Shown piece after piece: positions 1 to 7,509 of a DNA stretch of 41,238 bases. Source of the stretch: an uncultured Acidaminococcus sp. (GTDB lineage Bacteria > Bacillota_C > Negativicutes > Acidaminococcales > Acidaminococcaceae). A program made the position numbers and the translations under genes. Position 1 is the stretch's first letter. Every line of letters begins with the position of its first letter. The stretch is taken from positions 1 through 41,238 of the forward strand of contig OMUE01000039.1 of assembly GCA_900314165.1 (NCBI GenBank). Reading direction: 5' to 3'. Under the pieces are notes generated by a model, which saw only the letters and a list, made by a program, of their open reading frames with translations, searched no databases and was not told the origin of the DNA.

Positions 1-508
1 AGTCCGGATCAATCTGGATGATGTTGTAGTTGCCCTTCTTCTTCTGTTTCAGGATAGCCAGGGCTTCTTCCGTGTAGCCGGGGGCGATGACGCCGTCGGA
101 CACTTCGTGGTGCATGACTTCAGCCGTAGCCTTATCGCACACGTCGGACAGAGCCACCCAGTCGCCAAAGGAGCTCATGCGGTCAGCGCCACGGGCACGG
201 GCATAAGCACAGGCCAGCGGGGACAGCTCCATACCTTCCACGTTGTAGATCTTCTTCAGGGTGTCCGTCAGGGGCAGGCCCACAGCGGCACCGGCAGGGC
301 TTACGTGCTTGAAGGACGCAGCGGCAGGCAGGCCCGTAGCCTGTTTCAGTTCCTTCACCAGCTGCCAGGAGTTGAAGGCATCCAGGAAGTTGATATACCC
401 CGGACGGCCGTTTACCACAGTCAGTGGCAGGTCGCTGCCATCCCGCATAAAGATCCGCGCAGGAATCTGGTTCGGATTGCACCCATATTTCAGTTTTAAT
501 TCTTTCAT
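1..508 (-). CDS. purH: AICAR formyltransferase, N-terminal part (runs off window)
   Basis: The first 169 codons are visible; the gene continues past position 1. The start [14 protein letters not shown] and the later segments [15 protein letters not shown] and [15 protein letters not shown] are typical of the formyltransferase domain of PurH, which transfers a formyl group from 10-formyl-THF to AICAR in purine synthesis. The protein begins directly with this domain, so it looks like the stand-alone AICAR formyltransferase found in many anaerobes, without an N-terminal IMP cyclohydrolase domain. The ATG at 508 has a good ribosome binding site (AAAGGAGG, about 8 nt upstream). A ZTP riboswitch and a strong promoter lie directly upstream, which independently supports the call, because ZTP/ZMP is the phosphorylated form of this enzyme's substrate. 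The C-terminal half cannot be checked. Confidence 0.9.
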   Translation of the reverse strand, partial: MKELKLKYGCNPNQIPARIFMRDGSDLPLTVVNGRPGYINFLDAFNSWQLVKELKQATGLPAAASFKHVSPAGAAVGLPLTDTLKKIYNVEGMELSPLACAYARARGADRMSSFGDWVALSDVCDKATAEVMHHEVSDGVIAPGYTEEALAILKQKKKGNYNIIQIDPD

Positions 509-526
509 GAAGCATCCTCCTTTAGT

Positions 527-551
527 AAAAAAACCGGCCCTCTTGGGCCCC
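527..551 (-). terminator. Intrinsic terminator of the ZTP riboswitch
   Basis: On the minus strand a GGCCC-AAGA-GGGCC hairpin is followed by GG and seven T residues, just before the purH ribosome binding site. It lies directly 3' of the conserved TCTGGGCA segment of the aptamer, the usual place for the expression platform. Binding of ZTP would be expected to disfavour this hairpin and turn purH on; that is family knowledge. Confidence 0.7.
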
Positions 552-628
552 AATGTGCCCAGACGGTCGGCTATCTACGACCATGCTCCCTGTGGTTTTC
601 CCACTTCCGTCAGTTACATGATCTGCTA
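552..628 (-). ncRNA. ZTP (pfl motif) riboswitch aptamer
   Basis: Read on the minus strand, the leader contains GTAACTGACGG, then GTGGGAAAACCACAGGGAGC, and after a short linker GCCGACCGTCTGGGCA. These are the conserved blocks of the pfl/ZTP riboswitch: the first paired domain with its GGGAGC end, and the second domain with the CCG..CTGGGC pseudoknot strand. The aptamer lies between a strong promoter (634-662) and a terminator hairpin (527-551), all in front of an AICAR formyltransferase gene, its classical target. Boundaries are approximate to about 5 nt. Confidence 0.9.
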
Positions 629-633
629 TGAAA

Positions 634-662
634 ATTATAATATGGGTTGCCCAGGGTGTCAA
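634..662 (-). promoter_or_regulatory. Sigma-A type promoter for purH
   Basis: Minus strand: -35 TTGACA (657-662), 17-nt spacer, -10 TATAAT (634-639). Both boxes match the consensus perfectly. Transcription would start just 5' of the ZTP aptamer. Confidence 0.9.
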
Positions 663-720
663 TGATTTAGTGGGCTAGTGGGCTAGGTGTTAGTGGGCTA
701 GGGGTGCGCGGCACGGGCCG
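663..720. repeat. Short-word array (TAGTGGGC / CTAGG) with a GTGC hairpin
   Basis: The stretch upstream of the purH promoter repeats variants of TAGTGGGCTAG and TTAGTGGGCTAGG, ending in GTGC-GCG-GCAC, a small hairpin. A second array with the same words and the same end (GTGC-GCT-GCAC) is at 29489-29549. No gene is visible in it. It belongs to the family of intergenic word arrays seen across this window. Confidence 0.6.
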
Positions 721-756
721 GGATTTTTAGGGATTGGGGGTTAGGGGTTTGGGTTC

Positions 757-951
757 TTATCTATCTAACCAAAGCTCCATCTTCATATCGGACTCCAGAT
801 ACTTATTTTGGCCTAAAGGAATTTCCCGGAAGCCAAACCACTTATAAAGAGAAATCGCCGGCATTTGACCCGGGGAATACTGATGCATTCCGTATCCAGA
901 GATTTTGCTGCGTAAAGACAATTGCCCGTACTCGTAAAGTAAAAATTCATG
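757..951 (-). pseudogene. GNAT-family acetyltransferase remnant (C-terminal end)
   Basis: One minus-strand frame, open from an in-frame TAG at 952-954 to TAA at 757-759, ends with ISLYKWFGFREIPLG and later LESDMKMELWL. This is the usual C-terminal signature of GNAT N-acetyltransferases (a helix with SLY..GF, then the final strand). The acetyl-CoA binding part (R/QxxGxG/A) is absent and there is no start codon or ribosome binding site. The upstream part of the frame (SGYGMHQYSPGQMPA) does not look like a normal GNAT core, so an internal deletion is also likely. I treat it as a decayed fragment. Confidence 0.55.
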
Positions 952-981
952 CTAAGCATTCCCCTAATTTAATATAGTTTT

Positions 982-1800
982 CTATAATCGAAAATATTCA
1001 AGGCCTAGGTTGAGTAGGTATTCCAACTCTGCAATCTTTTTATTCTGGGGAGCAAACTCGTACAGCCCATATCCCACTACAGAAAACGTATTGAAAAGCT
1101 GCTTTAGAGTATTCAAGAGGAGTTCAGACGACAAACCGTCTTTTTCCGGAACAGGCACATAAGGAAACAGCTTTGGATCGAGTACATCCAGATCCAGGTG
1201 GATGTAACAGTGTGTCTTTCCAGACAGTCGGACTTTTGCCAAAACAGCGTCACAAAGATTTTTTGAATTCCAGGGCACATGAGCTATGCCCTGCTGCCGA
1301 ATATACCGCTGTTCAGCTTCATCGAAGGCTCGTCCGCCTACCTGGATAAACTGCTCCGGTGCCAGAGGATCTGGCAGAAGCTTGCCAAAAGCAGTCCGGC
1401 AGCCACTCAGAAGCGCCCGTGCCGGCATACCGTAGAAGAGATGGCTGGACGATTCTTCAGGAGAATTTATATCCCCGTGGGCATCAAACCACAGGACGCA
1501 CAAATCTCCCTTATAAAGCTGGTTCAGATAGGCAATAGAAGCTACGTCTGCATCACAGCCCCCGCCTACAGTGAATAAGGTAGTAGGTTTTTCTTCTTTC
1601 AGGATAGAAAGAGCATTGGCTGTCTGGATCTTGATTGGCTCAAGGCCTATGATTTTGTCTTTTACTTCAAGTTCTGTATCTTCACAAATTGGAACTTCCC
1701 TATAGGAAACGTGCTGGAGATAAAGTTCTTTAATTTCCCGTAAGCCGTTTAAGGTGACTACATCAGCGCCACCTTGCCATTGTCCATTAAGTAAGATCAT
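982..1800 (-). CDS. Arginase/agmatinase/formimidoylglutamase-superfamily protein
   Basis: About 272 residues. The ureohydrolase fold signatures are present in order: VGGGCDADVAS near residue 80, LWFDAHGDINSPEES near 105 (the DAHxD manganese motif) and HLDLDVLDPKLF near 205 (the DxDxxDP motif). These enzymes hydrolyse a guanidino or amidine group. In classical members the first motif is GGDHS; here the His is replaced by Cys (GGGCD), as I recall from a less studied subgroup, so the substrate is not predictable. The start is set at the second ATG (1800), about 7 nt from GGGAGG; the ATG at 1806 touches the ribosome binding site. It is the last gene of a short minus-strand cluster with a 91-aa protein and an ArsC-like protein. 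Confidence 0.75.
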   Translation of the reverse strand: MILLNGQWQGGADVVTLNGLREIKELYLQHVSYREVPICEDTELEVKDKIIGLEPIKIQTANALSILKEEKPTTLFTVGGGCDADVASIAYLNQLYKGDLCVLWFDAHGDINSPEESSSHLFYGMPARALLSGCRTAFGKLLPDPLAPEQFIQVGGRAFDEAEQRYIRQQGIAHVPWNSKNLCDAVLAKVRLSGKTHCYIHLDLDVLDPKLFPYVPVPEKDGLSSELLLNTLKQLFNTFSVVGYGLYEFAPQNKKIAELEYLLNLGLEYFRL

Positions 1801-1856
1801 CGCCATTCCTCCCTACAGAAAGCTATTTATAAATTGTTTTGCTTTAGCACTTTATT

Positions 1857-2132
1857 CTAGCATTTTTCCACGTACACATCCGTAGCCTTATCCAGCATCT
1901 CCTTCCATGTGGAGAACTGGGTGGTACGGCGCACGTGGGCATCCATATATTCTTCCGGCAGTGCTTCGAAATCCGCCTGAGAAGCGATTTTAAAGTGTCC
2001 TGCAGCCAGGAACTGGCCAAAAGACGTAAACCGGGTATAACGCTTCATAAATACCTTGTCGAACAGTTCATCAAAAGCTACCTGCTGTGGAAGCTGCCCG
2101 GGCATTTGGTAATAGCCGATGATTTTGACCAT
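1857..2132 (-). CDS. Conserved-looking hypothetical protein, 91 aa
   Basis: A small soluble protein that I do not recognise. It starts MVKIIGYYQMPG, is rich in aromatic and charged residues, and ends in Cys. It has no membrane segment, signal peptide or Cys pair for metal. The start is well supported by AGGAGGGGAG just upstream. It lies 59 nt after an ArsC-like gene and 56 nt before the arginase-superfamily gene, all on one strand, so the three may be co-transcribed. No function can be assigned. Confidence 0.7.
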   Translation of the reverse strand: MVKIIGYYQMPGQLPQQVAFDELFDKVFMKRYTRFTSFGQFLAAGHFKIASQADFEALPEEYMDAHVRRTTQFSTWKEMLDKATDVYVEKC

Positions 2133-2191
2133 GGATTTCTCCCCTCCTTAATGAATCCACGACCTCCGGTGTATCCACGAGTGTCTCTTTT

Positions 2192-2596
2192 TCAGCACCG
2201 CTTGGCCTGGATCCGTTCTTTCAGGCGCAGGATGTTTTCCTTAATCTGCTCTATGCACATGACATAGTCCTCCTCTTCCTTGCCCGTAGGGTCTTCCAGG
2301 TTCCAGTCCTCCCGCCAGGTGCAGGAAATATATGGACAGCGGACACCACAGCCCATAGTTACGACGCCATCCACTGCAGGCAGTTCCTCCAGCTTTTTCG
2401 GCCGCTGGCCATTTTCCCGCATGTCGATGTCGTACAGGTCCCGCATAATGCTCATAGCCTCTTCGTCTATGCGCTCAGCCGGTTCCGTGCCGGCAGAATA
2501 GCTGATGAATACATCTTTTCCAAATTTCTTGGCAAAGGCTTCCGCAATCTGGCTGCGGCAGGCATTCCGAGTACAGATAAAAGCAACGGATATCAT
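2192..2596 (-). CDS. ArsC-like arsenate reductase / low-MW protein tyrosine phosphatase family
   Basis: The 134-residue protein opens with VAFICTRNACRSQIAEAF. This contains the CxxNxCR(S) phosphate-binding loop shared by low molecular weight tyrosine phosphatases and thioredoxin-coupled arsenate reductases. The later segment WNLEDPTGK holds the DP general-acid motif near residue 107, and GCGVRCPYISC supplies further cysteines where ArsC has its redox relay. The combination favours an ArsC-type reductase over a true phosphatase. The start at 2596 follows AGGAGG; an upstream in-frame ATG at 2641 has no ribosome binding site. No ars regulator or arsenite pump is adjacent, so a role in arsenic resistance is unproven. 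Confidence 0.8.
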   Translation of the reverse strand: MISVAFICTRNACRSQIAEAFAKKFGKDVFISYSAGTEPAERIDEEAMSIMRDLYDIDMRENGQRPKKLEELPAVDGVVTMGCGVRCPYISCTWREDWNLEDPTGKEEEDYVMCIEQIKENILRLKERIQAKRC

Positions 2597-2653
2597 GGGT
2601 TTCCTCCTGGTAAAGTTTACTTTTCCTAAAAAGTATATCATATATAAAAGAGA

Positions 2654-2680
2654 AGCTGTGAAAAATAAATTTTCACAGCT
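2654..2680 (-). terminator. Hairpin terminator (distal)
   Basis: AGCTGTGAAAA pairs with TTTTCACAGCT, followed on the minus strand by a T-rich tract (TCTCTTTTATA). It is the second of two hairpins between the coiled-coil gene (stop at 2749) and the ArsC-like gene (start at 2596). Confidence 0.6.
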
Positions 2681-2719
2681 CCTTACTATAGGCTAGTGGC
2701 AAGTGACCAGTGGCAAAAC

Positions 2720-2744
2720 GGGGCTGTGATTTTTTCACAGCCCC
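2720..2744 (-). terminator. Hairpin terminator (proximal)
   Basis: A perfect 10-bp stem, GGGGCTGTGA with TCACAGCCCC, sits 4 nt after the stop of the gene at 2749-3252 and is followed on the minus strand by GTTTTG. Its core CTGTGA is shared with the second hairpin at 2654-2680. Confidence 0.7.
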
Positions 2745-2748
2745 TGGT

Positions 2749-3252
2749 TTATTCCTCCACTTCAATCTGCAGATCATACACATCCACCTGAGCGGACAGG
2801 GTCTGGGCCTTTTGCTCCAGCTCCCGGGCCCTTTGGGCCATGGCTGGGATGTCGTAGGTGGCCTGTTCGATGAGCGTGCCCCGCTCGGAGTTCGTCGTTG
2901 TCCGGGTCCGGGGACGGTTGCGGCCCAGTTCCTTGCAGCAGGCAGCTTCCCGCCGCAGCAGGATGGCTTCTTCCAGCAGGTCGCTGATGCTGCTGCCGGC
3001 AACCGGAGGCACAGGCGCATCCACCGGCGTATTATTGGCCCGGCGGATCAGGGCGGAGAGATGCAGGTATTTCTCTGTAAGTTCGTCTATATCCCGAGTC
3101 AGCAGATCCACCCGCTCCGTAGGCAGCAGGTAGTCTTCCCAGTTTTCGCCCGGTTCCATGCGGACCAGGGCGATGTCCGACCGCTTGTCCTGCAGTTCGG
3201 CAATCTGCTGGCGGTATTGGCTTTTCAAGGTTCTGGCGTCTTTTAATTTCAT
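2749..3252 (-). CDS. Coiled-coil protein, possibly DIP1984/septicolysin-like
   Basis: The 167-residue protein is mostly helical and charged. An N-terminal coiled coil (MKLKDARTLKSQYRQQIAEL) is followed by a second helical stretch (ERVDLLTRDIDELTEKYLHL) and then SALIRRANNT. The helix pattern, the R-x-N-x-T segment and the helical C-terminus resemble the DIP1984 family (about 150 aa, sometimes called septicolysin). The match is from memory and weak. There is no signal peptide or membrane segment. The start at 3252 follows AAAGGATG; the longer frame to 3369 runs into repeat DNA and is rejected. It is a single gene with its own pair of terminators. Confidence 0.6.
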   Translation of the reverse strand: MKLKDARTLKSQYRQQIAELQDKRSDIALVRMEPGENWEDYLLPTERVDLLTRDIDELTEKYLHLSALIRRANNTPVDAPVPPVAGSSISDLLEEAILLRREAACCKELGRNRPRTRTTTNSERGTLIEQATYDIPAMAQRARELEQKAQTLSAQVDVYDLQIEVEE

Positions 3253-3275
3253 GGGGATCATCCTTTCTGTTCGGA

Positions 3276-3345
3276 AAAACGAAGAGATAAGAGCGAAGAG
3301 GCCGCTGCGCGGAGCAAGGATAAGTAAAAAGGTGGCCGCTGGCCC
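3276..3345. repeat. Dispersed intergenic repeat, arm of GAAGAGATAAGAGCGAAGAG type
   Basis: Contains GAGATAAGAGCGAAGAGG followed by CCGCTGCGCGGAGCAA. The reverse complement of nearly the same block is present at about 21463-21492, and its first half recurs at 26606-26622. It lies directly upstream of the start region of the gene ending at 2749. Confidence 0.65.
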
Positions 3346-3396
3346 TAAGTCCGCCCTTTTCAAGGGCAAGTCAGATTAGAGCCCTCGGCCTCCCCT

Positions 3397-3838
3397 CTGT
3401 CCGCCCTTTTCAAGGGCGGGGGACCGGCGTAGCCGGTGGTGGGTTCGTGACCAGATAAAGACCTGCAGGGGAACCGGAATCAGCATGTCATAGACATCAA
3501 TCGCAGGATTATTGACGGTACTGCGTCCCTTGTTCCTCGTCCTAAAAACGTACCGGGTTCCTGGTCCTGTGTCCAATCCCAATTCAAAACCGGTTCCGCC
3601 TGCAAGGTCCTTACGGTGGCTCAGCCGCCAACTAAGGTACAGGATGTGCCTGTACCTAAAACAACGGCCACTTGCCAGGTTTCCCTGACATGGTCAGTGT
3701 ACCAAAAAGCCCCATGAAAATCGCGGAAAAAAAGTTGCGAAGAAAGAAATCAACTGGACGGGCACCCCCACCACCATCCTTGTGTATGAACCCACCACCG
3801 GCTACGCCGGTCCCCCGCCCTTGGAAAGGGCGGACAGA
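3397..3838. repeat. Pair of ~50-bp inverted repeats enclosing ~335 bp of non-coding DNA
   Basis: The block at about 3397-3447 (TGTCCGCCC..GGGCGGGGGACCGGC..GGTGGTGGGTTC) recurs in reverse complement at about 3788-3838 with only one or two differences. Each arm holds nested hairpins (GCCCTTTTCAAGGGC; ACCGGC-GTA-GCCGGT). The interior, 3448-3787, has no gene with a start codon and ribosome binding site. One plus-strand frame stays open without a start from 3451 to a TGA at 3715-3717, but I do not recognise its product. It could be a small non-autonomous element or two members of the dispersed hairpin-repeat family. Confidence 0.65.
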
Positions 3839-3903
3839 AAGGTTGCTGACAGCTTTAACTATACTTGCCCCCGCTAAAGCGAGGGCGGACTGGGTGCAGA
3901 GCA

Positions 3904-3998
3904 CCACCTATTCGCTCTTTACTCTTCGCTCTTCGCTTTTTTCATTTCTTCCTTGCCCGCCGCAGGCGCCTTTTCACTTTTCGCTTTTCACTTTTCAC
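3904..3998. repeat. CTTTTCACTT/CTCTTCGCT word array with GCCCGCCGCAGGCGCC core
   Basis: An array of 7-9 nt words (CTCTTCGCT, CTTTTCACTT and close variants) on either side of TTGCCCGCCGCAGGCGCC. The same composite recurs at 10979-11098, 19248-19396 and 21470-21560. Its right end overlaps the 3' end of the radical SAM gene: the last codons SEK-stop are formed by repeat sequence. Confidence 0.75.
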
Positions 3999-4926
3999 TT
4001 AAAAAGATTCCCGTCCCATCCCACACCGGGATAAACTGGGCGTCGGCACTGGCGGCTTCCTGGACGAAACCATCCTCGATAGTGCTGGCAAAAAGGTAAT
4101 CCTCCACGTCCTGATATTCTTCGTCCGTCAGGAGCCTGTTGATTTCAGGGTATTGATCCGCCCGGCCACAAGGCACGTACTGGCGCATGAGACTGAACAG
4201 GACTTGTCCCGGTTCAAAGGTATCGGCTACCCAGTCGATGATCCGGTGGCTGTCCTCTAGATTCCCGGGCAAAATCAAATGTCGGATGACCACCCCTTTT
4301 TGCAGGATGCCCTCATCATCCATCTCGTAAGGCCCCACCTGCCGGTACATCTCCAGGATTGCCTTTGTGGCAATATCAAAATAGTGGGGAGCCCTGCTGT
4401 AGCGGATAGCGGCCTCGTCGCTGTAATATTTCAAATCCGGCAGATAGATCTGGACCTTGCTTTCCAAAAGCTTTAACGTCTCTACTTTTTCGTAGCCTCC
4501 GCAGTTGTACACAACGGGCACGGACAGCGGTTCCTGCAGGGATTCCAGAATGAGGGGCAGATACTGGGTCGCCGTCACCAGGTCCACATTATGAGCCCCC
4601 TGGTCAATCAGGTCCTGATAAATTTTCCGCAGTTGCGCCGGCGTCACTTCCCAGCCCTTGCCCTCTGCGGAAATCTCACTGTTTTGGCAGAAGGCGCACT
4701 GGAGCGTACAGCCGGAAAAGAATACGGTACCGCTGCCGCCCGTGCCGCTGATACAGGGCTCTTCCCACATATGAAGCGCCGCTCTGGCTGCCTTTGGCAT
4801 CAGGGCACAGCGACAGAAGCCATAGGTGCCCTGTTCTCCGTCTCTATAAGGCCGCACCACGCCACATTCATGAGGGCACAGGGCGCAGGGTTGTGTATAT
4901 AATTCTGAGGTAACTTCCATAAACAT
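3988..4926 (-). CDS. Radical SAM protein, PflA-like (PflX/COG1313 type)
   Basis: The 312-residue protein has SGCTLQCAFCQN at about 71-82, the CxxxCxxC motif that holds the 4Fe-4S cluster binding S-adenosylmethionine. Upstream lies a second cysteine set (C14, C17, C21, C38, C40). This layout fits the uncharacterised pyruvate formate-lyase activating enzyme homologues. No formate-lyase-like glycyl radical enzyme is adjacent, so its target is unknown. A TATAAT -10 box at 4952-4957 precedes it, without a clear -35. The start is either ATG 4926 or ATG 4920; the ribosome binding site is weak (GAAAGAAG). The C-terminal three codons come from a dispersed repeat, so the end may have been altered. Confidence 0.85.
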   Translation of the reverse strand: MFMEVTSELYTQPCALCPHECGVVRPYRDGEQGTYGFCRCALMPKAARAALHMWEEPCISGTGGSGTVFFSGCTLQCAFCQNSEISAEGKGWEVTPAQLRKIYQDLIDQGAHNVDLVTATQYLPLILESLQEPLSVPVVYNCGGYEKVETLKLLESKVQIYLPDLKYYSDEAAIRYSRAPHYFDIATKAILEMYRQVGPYEMDDEGILQKGVVIRHLILPGNLEDSHRIIDWVADTFEPGQVLFSLMRQYVPCGRADQYPEINRLLTDEEYQDVEDYLFASTIEDGFVQEAASADAQFIPVWDGTGIFLSEK

Positions 4927-4970
4927 TCTTCTTTCGAGTTAGGATGAACGTATTATACCACATAAAACAA

Positions 4971-5035
4971 ACGGCCGTCGGTATTACCCGTCGGCCGTCG
5001 TTCTGCTTTATCGGCCGTCATCTGTCGGCCGTCCT
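4971..5035. repeat. Four phased copies of CGGCCGTC
   Basis: CGGCCGTC begins at 4972, 4992, 5012 and 5026, giving steps of 20, 20 and 14 nt. It fills the space between the nadC stop and the -10 box of the radical SAM gene. It could be a tandem protein-binding site or another of this genome's intergenic word arrays. No clear nadC terminator is seen apart from it. Confidence 0.6.
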
Positions 5036-5049
5036 ATTCAAGTATTCTA

Positions 5050-5892
5050 TTATCCCTTGATCTTCCCAATATCCATGCTGATATCCAGGGCCTTCACCGT
5101 GTGGGTCAGAGCACCGATGCTGACTACGTCCACACCGCTTTCGGCAGCGGCACGGAGTGTCGTTTCATCAATGCCGCCGGAGGCTTCCACTTTAGCCCGG
5201 TGATTGATATACGCAACACATTCCTTCATGTGCTCAGGGCTCATGTTGTCCAGCATGATGACGTCGGCACCAGCGGCCAGAGCTTCCTTGCACTGATCCA
5301 GATTCTCCACTTCGATTTCCACCTTCGTCATATGGCCCACATGGGCTTTCGCCCGACGCAGAGCTTCCGTAATGCTGCCCGCCACTTCGATGTGGTTATC
5401 TTTGATAAGGATGGCGTCAAACAGGCCCAATCTGTGGTTCTTGCCTCCCCCGACGGTCACGGCATACTTTTCCAGCATGCGCAGTCCCGGCGTAGTCTTA
5501 CGGGTATCCACCACATAGGCCCCTGTGTCTTTGATCAGGTCCATAAACGCTGCCGTATGGGTAGCAATGCCGGACAGATGCTGCATCAGGTTCAGAGCCA
5601 GCCGTTCCCCGGTCAGGACGCTGCGGGCATTGCCGGAGACCTCGGCAATGATGCTCTTATTCTCTACTTTGGCCCCATCCTGCAGTTTCGCCGTATAGGT
5701 CAGGGTAGGATCCAGCACCCGGAACACTTCCCGGGCTACGTCCACGCCGCACAGCACGCCGCTGGCTTTGGCATGGATAATGCCGGTAGTCACAGCCCCT
5801 TCCGGAATCAGGGCTTCCGTGGTCAGATCCCCTTCTCCAATATCTTCAATAAGCCAGGTTTTGATTGCTTCGTCCAATGCCAGTCTGTTCAT
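5050..5892 (-). CDS. nadC: Nicotinate-nucleotide pyrophosphorylase (quinolinate phosphoribosyltransferase)
   Basis: The 280-residue protein has the family's usual length. It condenses quinolinate with PRPP to give nicotinate mononucleotide, CO2 and pyrophosphate, the third step of de novo NAD synthesis in the cytoplasm. Key segments are DTRKTTPGLR near 130, GGGKNHRLGLFDAILIKDNH near 148-167, and EVEVENL.. followed by DVIMLDNM near 215, all typical of the active site. The ATG overlaps the nadB stop by 4 nt (ATGA), so it is translationally coupled. It is the last gene of nadA-nadB-nadC. Confidence 0.97.
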   Translation of the reverse strand: MNRLALDEAIKTWLIEDIGEGDLTTEALIPEGAVTTGIIHAKASGVLCGVDVAREVFRVLDPTLTYTAKLQDGAKVENKSIIAEVSGNARSVLTGERLALNLMQHLSGIATHTAAFMDLIKDTGAYVVDTRKTTPGLRMLEKYAVTVGGGKNHRLGLFDAILIKDNHIEVAGSITEALRRAKAHVGHMTKVEIEVENLDQCKEALAAGADVIMLDNMSPEHMKECVAYINHRAKVEASGGIDETTLRAAAESGVDVVSIGALTHTVKALDISMDIGKIKG

Positions 5893-7496
5893 TTTGTATA
5901 AGCCACCTTTCCGGGTTCCTTGATATCCTGCAGGCTATGATGCCGCCACTCTTCCTTCGTTTCCGGATAATCCAGCCGATAATGGCCTCCACGGCTTTCC
6001 TGCCGGGCCAGCGCGGCCTGGGTCATGAGCAGGGATACCAGCAGCTGGGAGTGCAGGTCCAACATATCCACGGACACGGCCGCCTTATCCGTCAGCAGGC
6101 GCAGGCATTCCTTCAGGAATACGATGGTCGTCTCCAAATCTTCCTGATTGCGCACGATGCCCATGTAGCGGCTCATGATCTGCTTCACCGCCACGCTCAT
6201 TTTGTGCACATTGGCGGGCAGCATATCCACATCCCTCATATCTGCCTGCCAGGAGAGATTGTCCGTCCATTGAGCTCCCTCATGAGCACAGATGTCTTGG
6301 GCCACTCTGCGGCCCAGTACAAGCCCTTCCAGCAGGGAATTGCTGGCCAGACGGTTGGCGCCCTGGAGGCCCGTGCAGGCAGCTTCCCCACAGGCATACA
6401 GGTGCTGCACGCTGGTCCGTCCCCATTCGTCCGTAGCGATGCCGCCCATCATGTAGTGAGCCGCCGGGGCAATAGGAATCCGGTCTTTCGCCATGTCGAT
6501 GCCGTAGTCCTCCAGCGTTTCTGCAATCATAGGAAACTTGTTTCTCACATCAGGTACGACCGTTGCATCCAGGAACACATTATTGGCCCGGCATTTCTGC
6601 ATTTCCCTGCCGATAGCCCGAGCCACGACGTCCCGGGGAGCCAGTTCCTTCATCGGATGGTAATTGGGCATGAACCTCTCGCCCTTCACGTTGTACAACA
6701 GAGCCCCGGCACCGCGCACGGCCTCGGACACCAGGAAGCTGGGCTTGTCCGGTAGGGCCAAAGCCGTAGGATGGAACTGGATGAATTCCATGTCCTTCAG
6801 CTGGACGCCGGCCCGATAGGCCAGAGCCATGCCGCTGGCCGTAGCCCCTTCGGGATTCGTAGTGTGGTAGAACAGCCGGCCGACACCGCCCGTAGCCAGC
6901 ACCACGGCCTTAGCCCGGATGCACAAGGGTTTTTCTTTGTAAAAAGCCATGACCCCGTAGCAGGCTCCATCCTTGACCAAAAGGTCCGTCACGTAGCACT
7001 GCTCCAGTGTTTCGATAGCTTCTTCTTGGGCCACAATGGCCCGCAGAGCCCGGGAGATTTCTGCACCGGTGCTGTCCCCGTGAGAATGGACGATGCGGTT
7101 CCGGCTGTGTGCTCCTTCCCGTCCTAAAGCCAGCGTACCATCCGGATTCAGGTCATACTCCGCCCCATGAGCCTGCAAGTCCAGTACGGCTTTAGGGCCT
7201 CCTGTCACTACGATTCTGGCAATCGTTTCATCGGTGAGGCCTGCGCCGGCCACAAGGGTGTCCTGCAGATGCAGTTCCGGATTATCGTCAGGGCCCAGGG
7301 CAGAAGCTACGCCCCCCTGAGCTTTAGCCGTATTGCTGTCTGCCAGAGTATCCCGTACGGCCACGAGGACATGACGGCCTTGTTCTGCCAGGCTCCAAGC
7401 TGTCTGGAGACCTGCCGCACCGGAACCGATAACCAGTACATCTGCTTCCTGAAAGGCGCAGGTACGGGTATCAAAATTCATCCAAAAGTGCTCCAT
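5889..7496 (-). CDS. nadB: L-aspartate oxidase
   Basis: The 535-residue flavoprotein oxidises L-aspartate to iminoaspartate, which NadA uses. The N-terminus has the FAD-binding motif VLVIGSGAAGLQTAW at about 20-34. It is followed by SNTAKAQGGVAS near 55, HSRNRIVHSHGDSTG near 130, ATGGVGRLFYHTTNP and HPTAL, and later AAHYMMGGIATDEWGRT, all NadB/succinate dehydrogenase flavoprotein signatures. Both parts of the HxxGD..G segment are intact. The start at 7496 has AAGGAG 8 nt upstream; the longer frame to 7559 overlaps nadA and is rejected. It lies 13 nt after nadA and overlaps nadC by 4 nt. Confidence 0.97.
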   Translation of the reverse strand: MEHFWMNFDTRTCAFQEADVLVIGSGAAGLQTAWSLAEQGRHVLVAVRDTLADSNTAKAQGGVASALGPDDNPELHLQDTLVAGAGLTDETIARIVVTGGPKAVLDLQAHGAEYDLNPDGTLALGREGAHSRNRIVHSHGDSTGAEISRALRAIVAQEEAIETLEQCYVTDLLVKDGACYGVMAFYKEKPLCIRAKAVVLATGGVGRLFYHTTNPEGATASGMALAYRAGVQLKDMEFIQFHPTALALPDKPSFLVSEAVRGAGALLYNVKGERFMPNYHPMKELAPRDVVARAIGREMQKCRANNVFLDATVVPDVRNKFPMIAETLEDYGIDMAKDRIPIAPAAHYMMGGIATDEWGRTSVQHLYACGEAACTGLQGANRLASNSLLEGLVLGRRVAQDICAHEGAQWTDNLSWQADMRDVDMLPANVHKMSVAVKQIMSRYMGIVRNQEDLETTIVFLKECLRLLTDKAAVSVDMLDLHSQLLVSLLMTQAALARQESRGGHYRLDYPETKEEWRHHSLQDIKEPGKVAYTK

Positions 7497-7509
7497 TCCC
7501 GATTCTCCT

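Noticed and set aside
663..720. Possible CRISPR-like or tandem repeat array
   Set aside because: Words are 8-11 nt, imperfect and without unique spacers of constant length; no cas genes are near.
3376..3582. 68-codon minus-strand frame MGLDTGPGTRY..
   Set aside because: Covers one arm of the inverted repeat, has no ribosome binding site and no recognisable motif.
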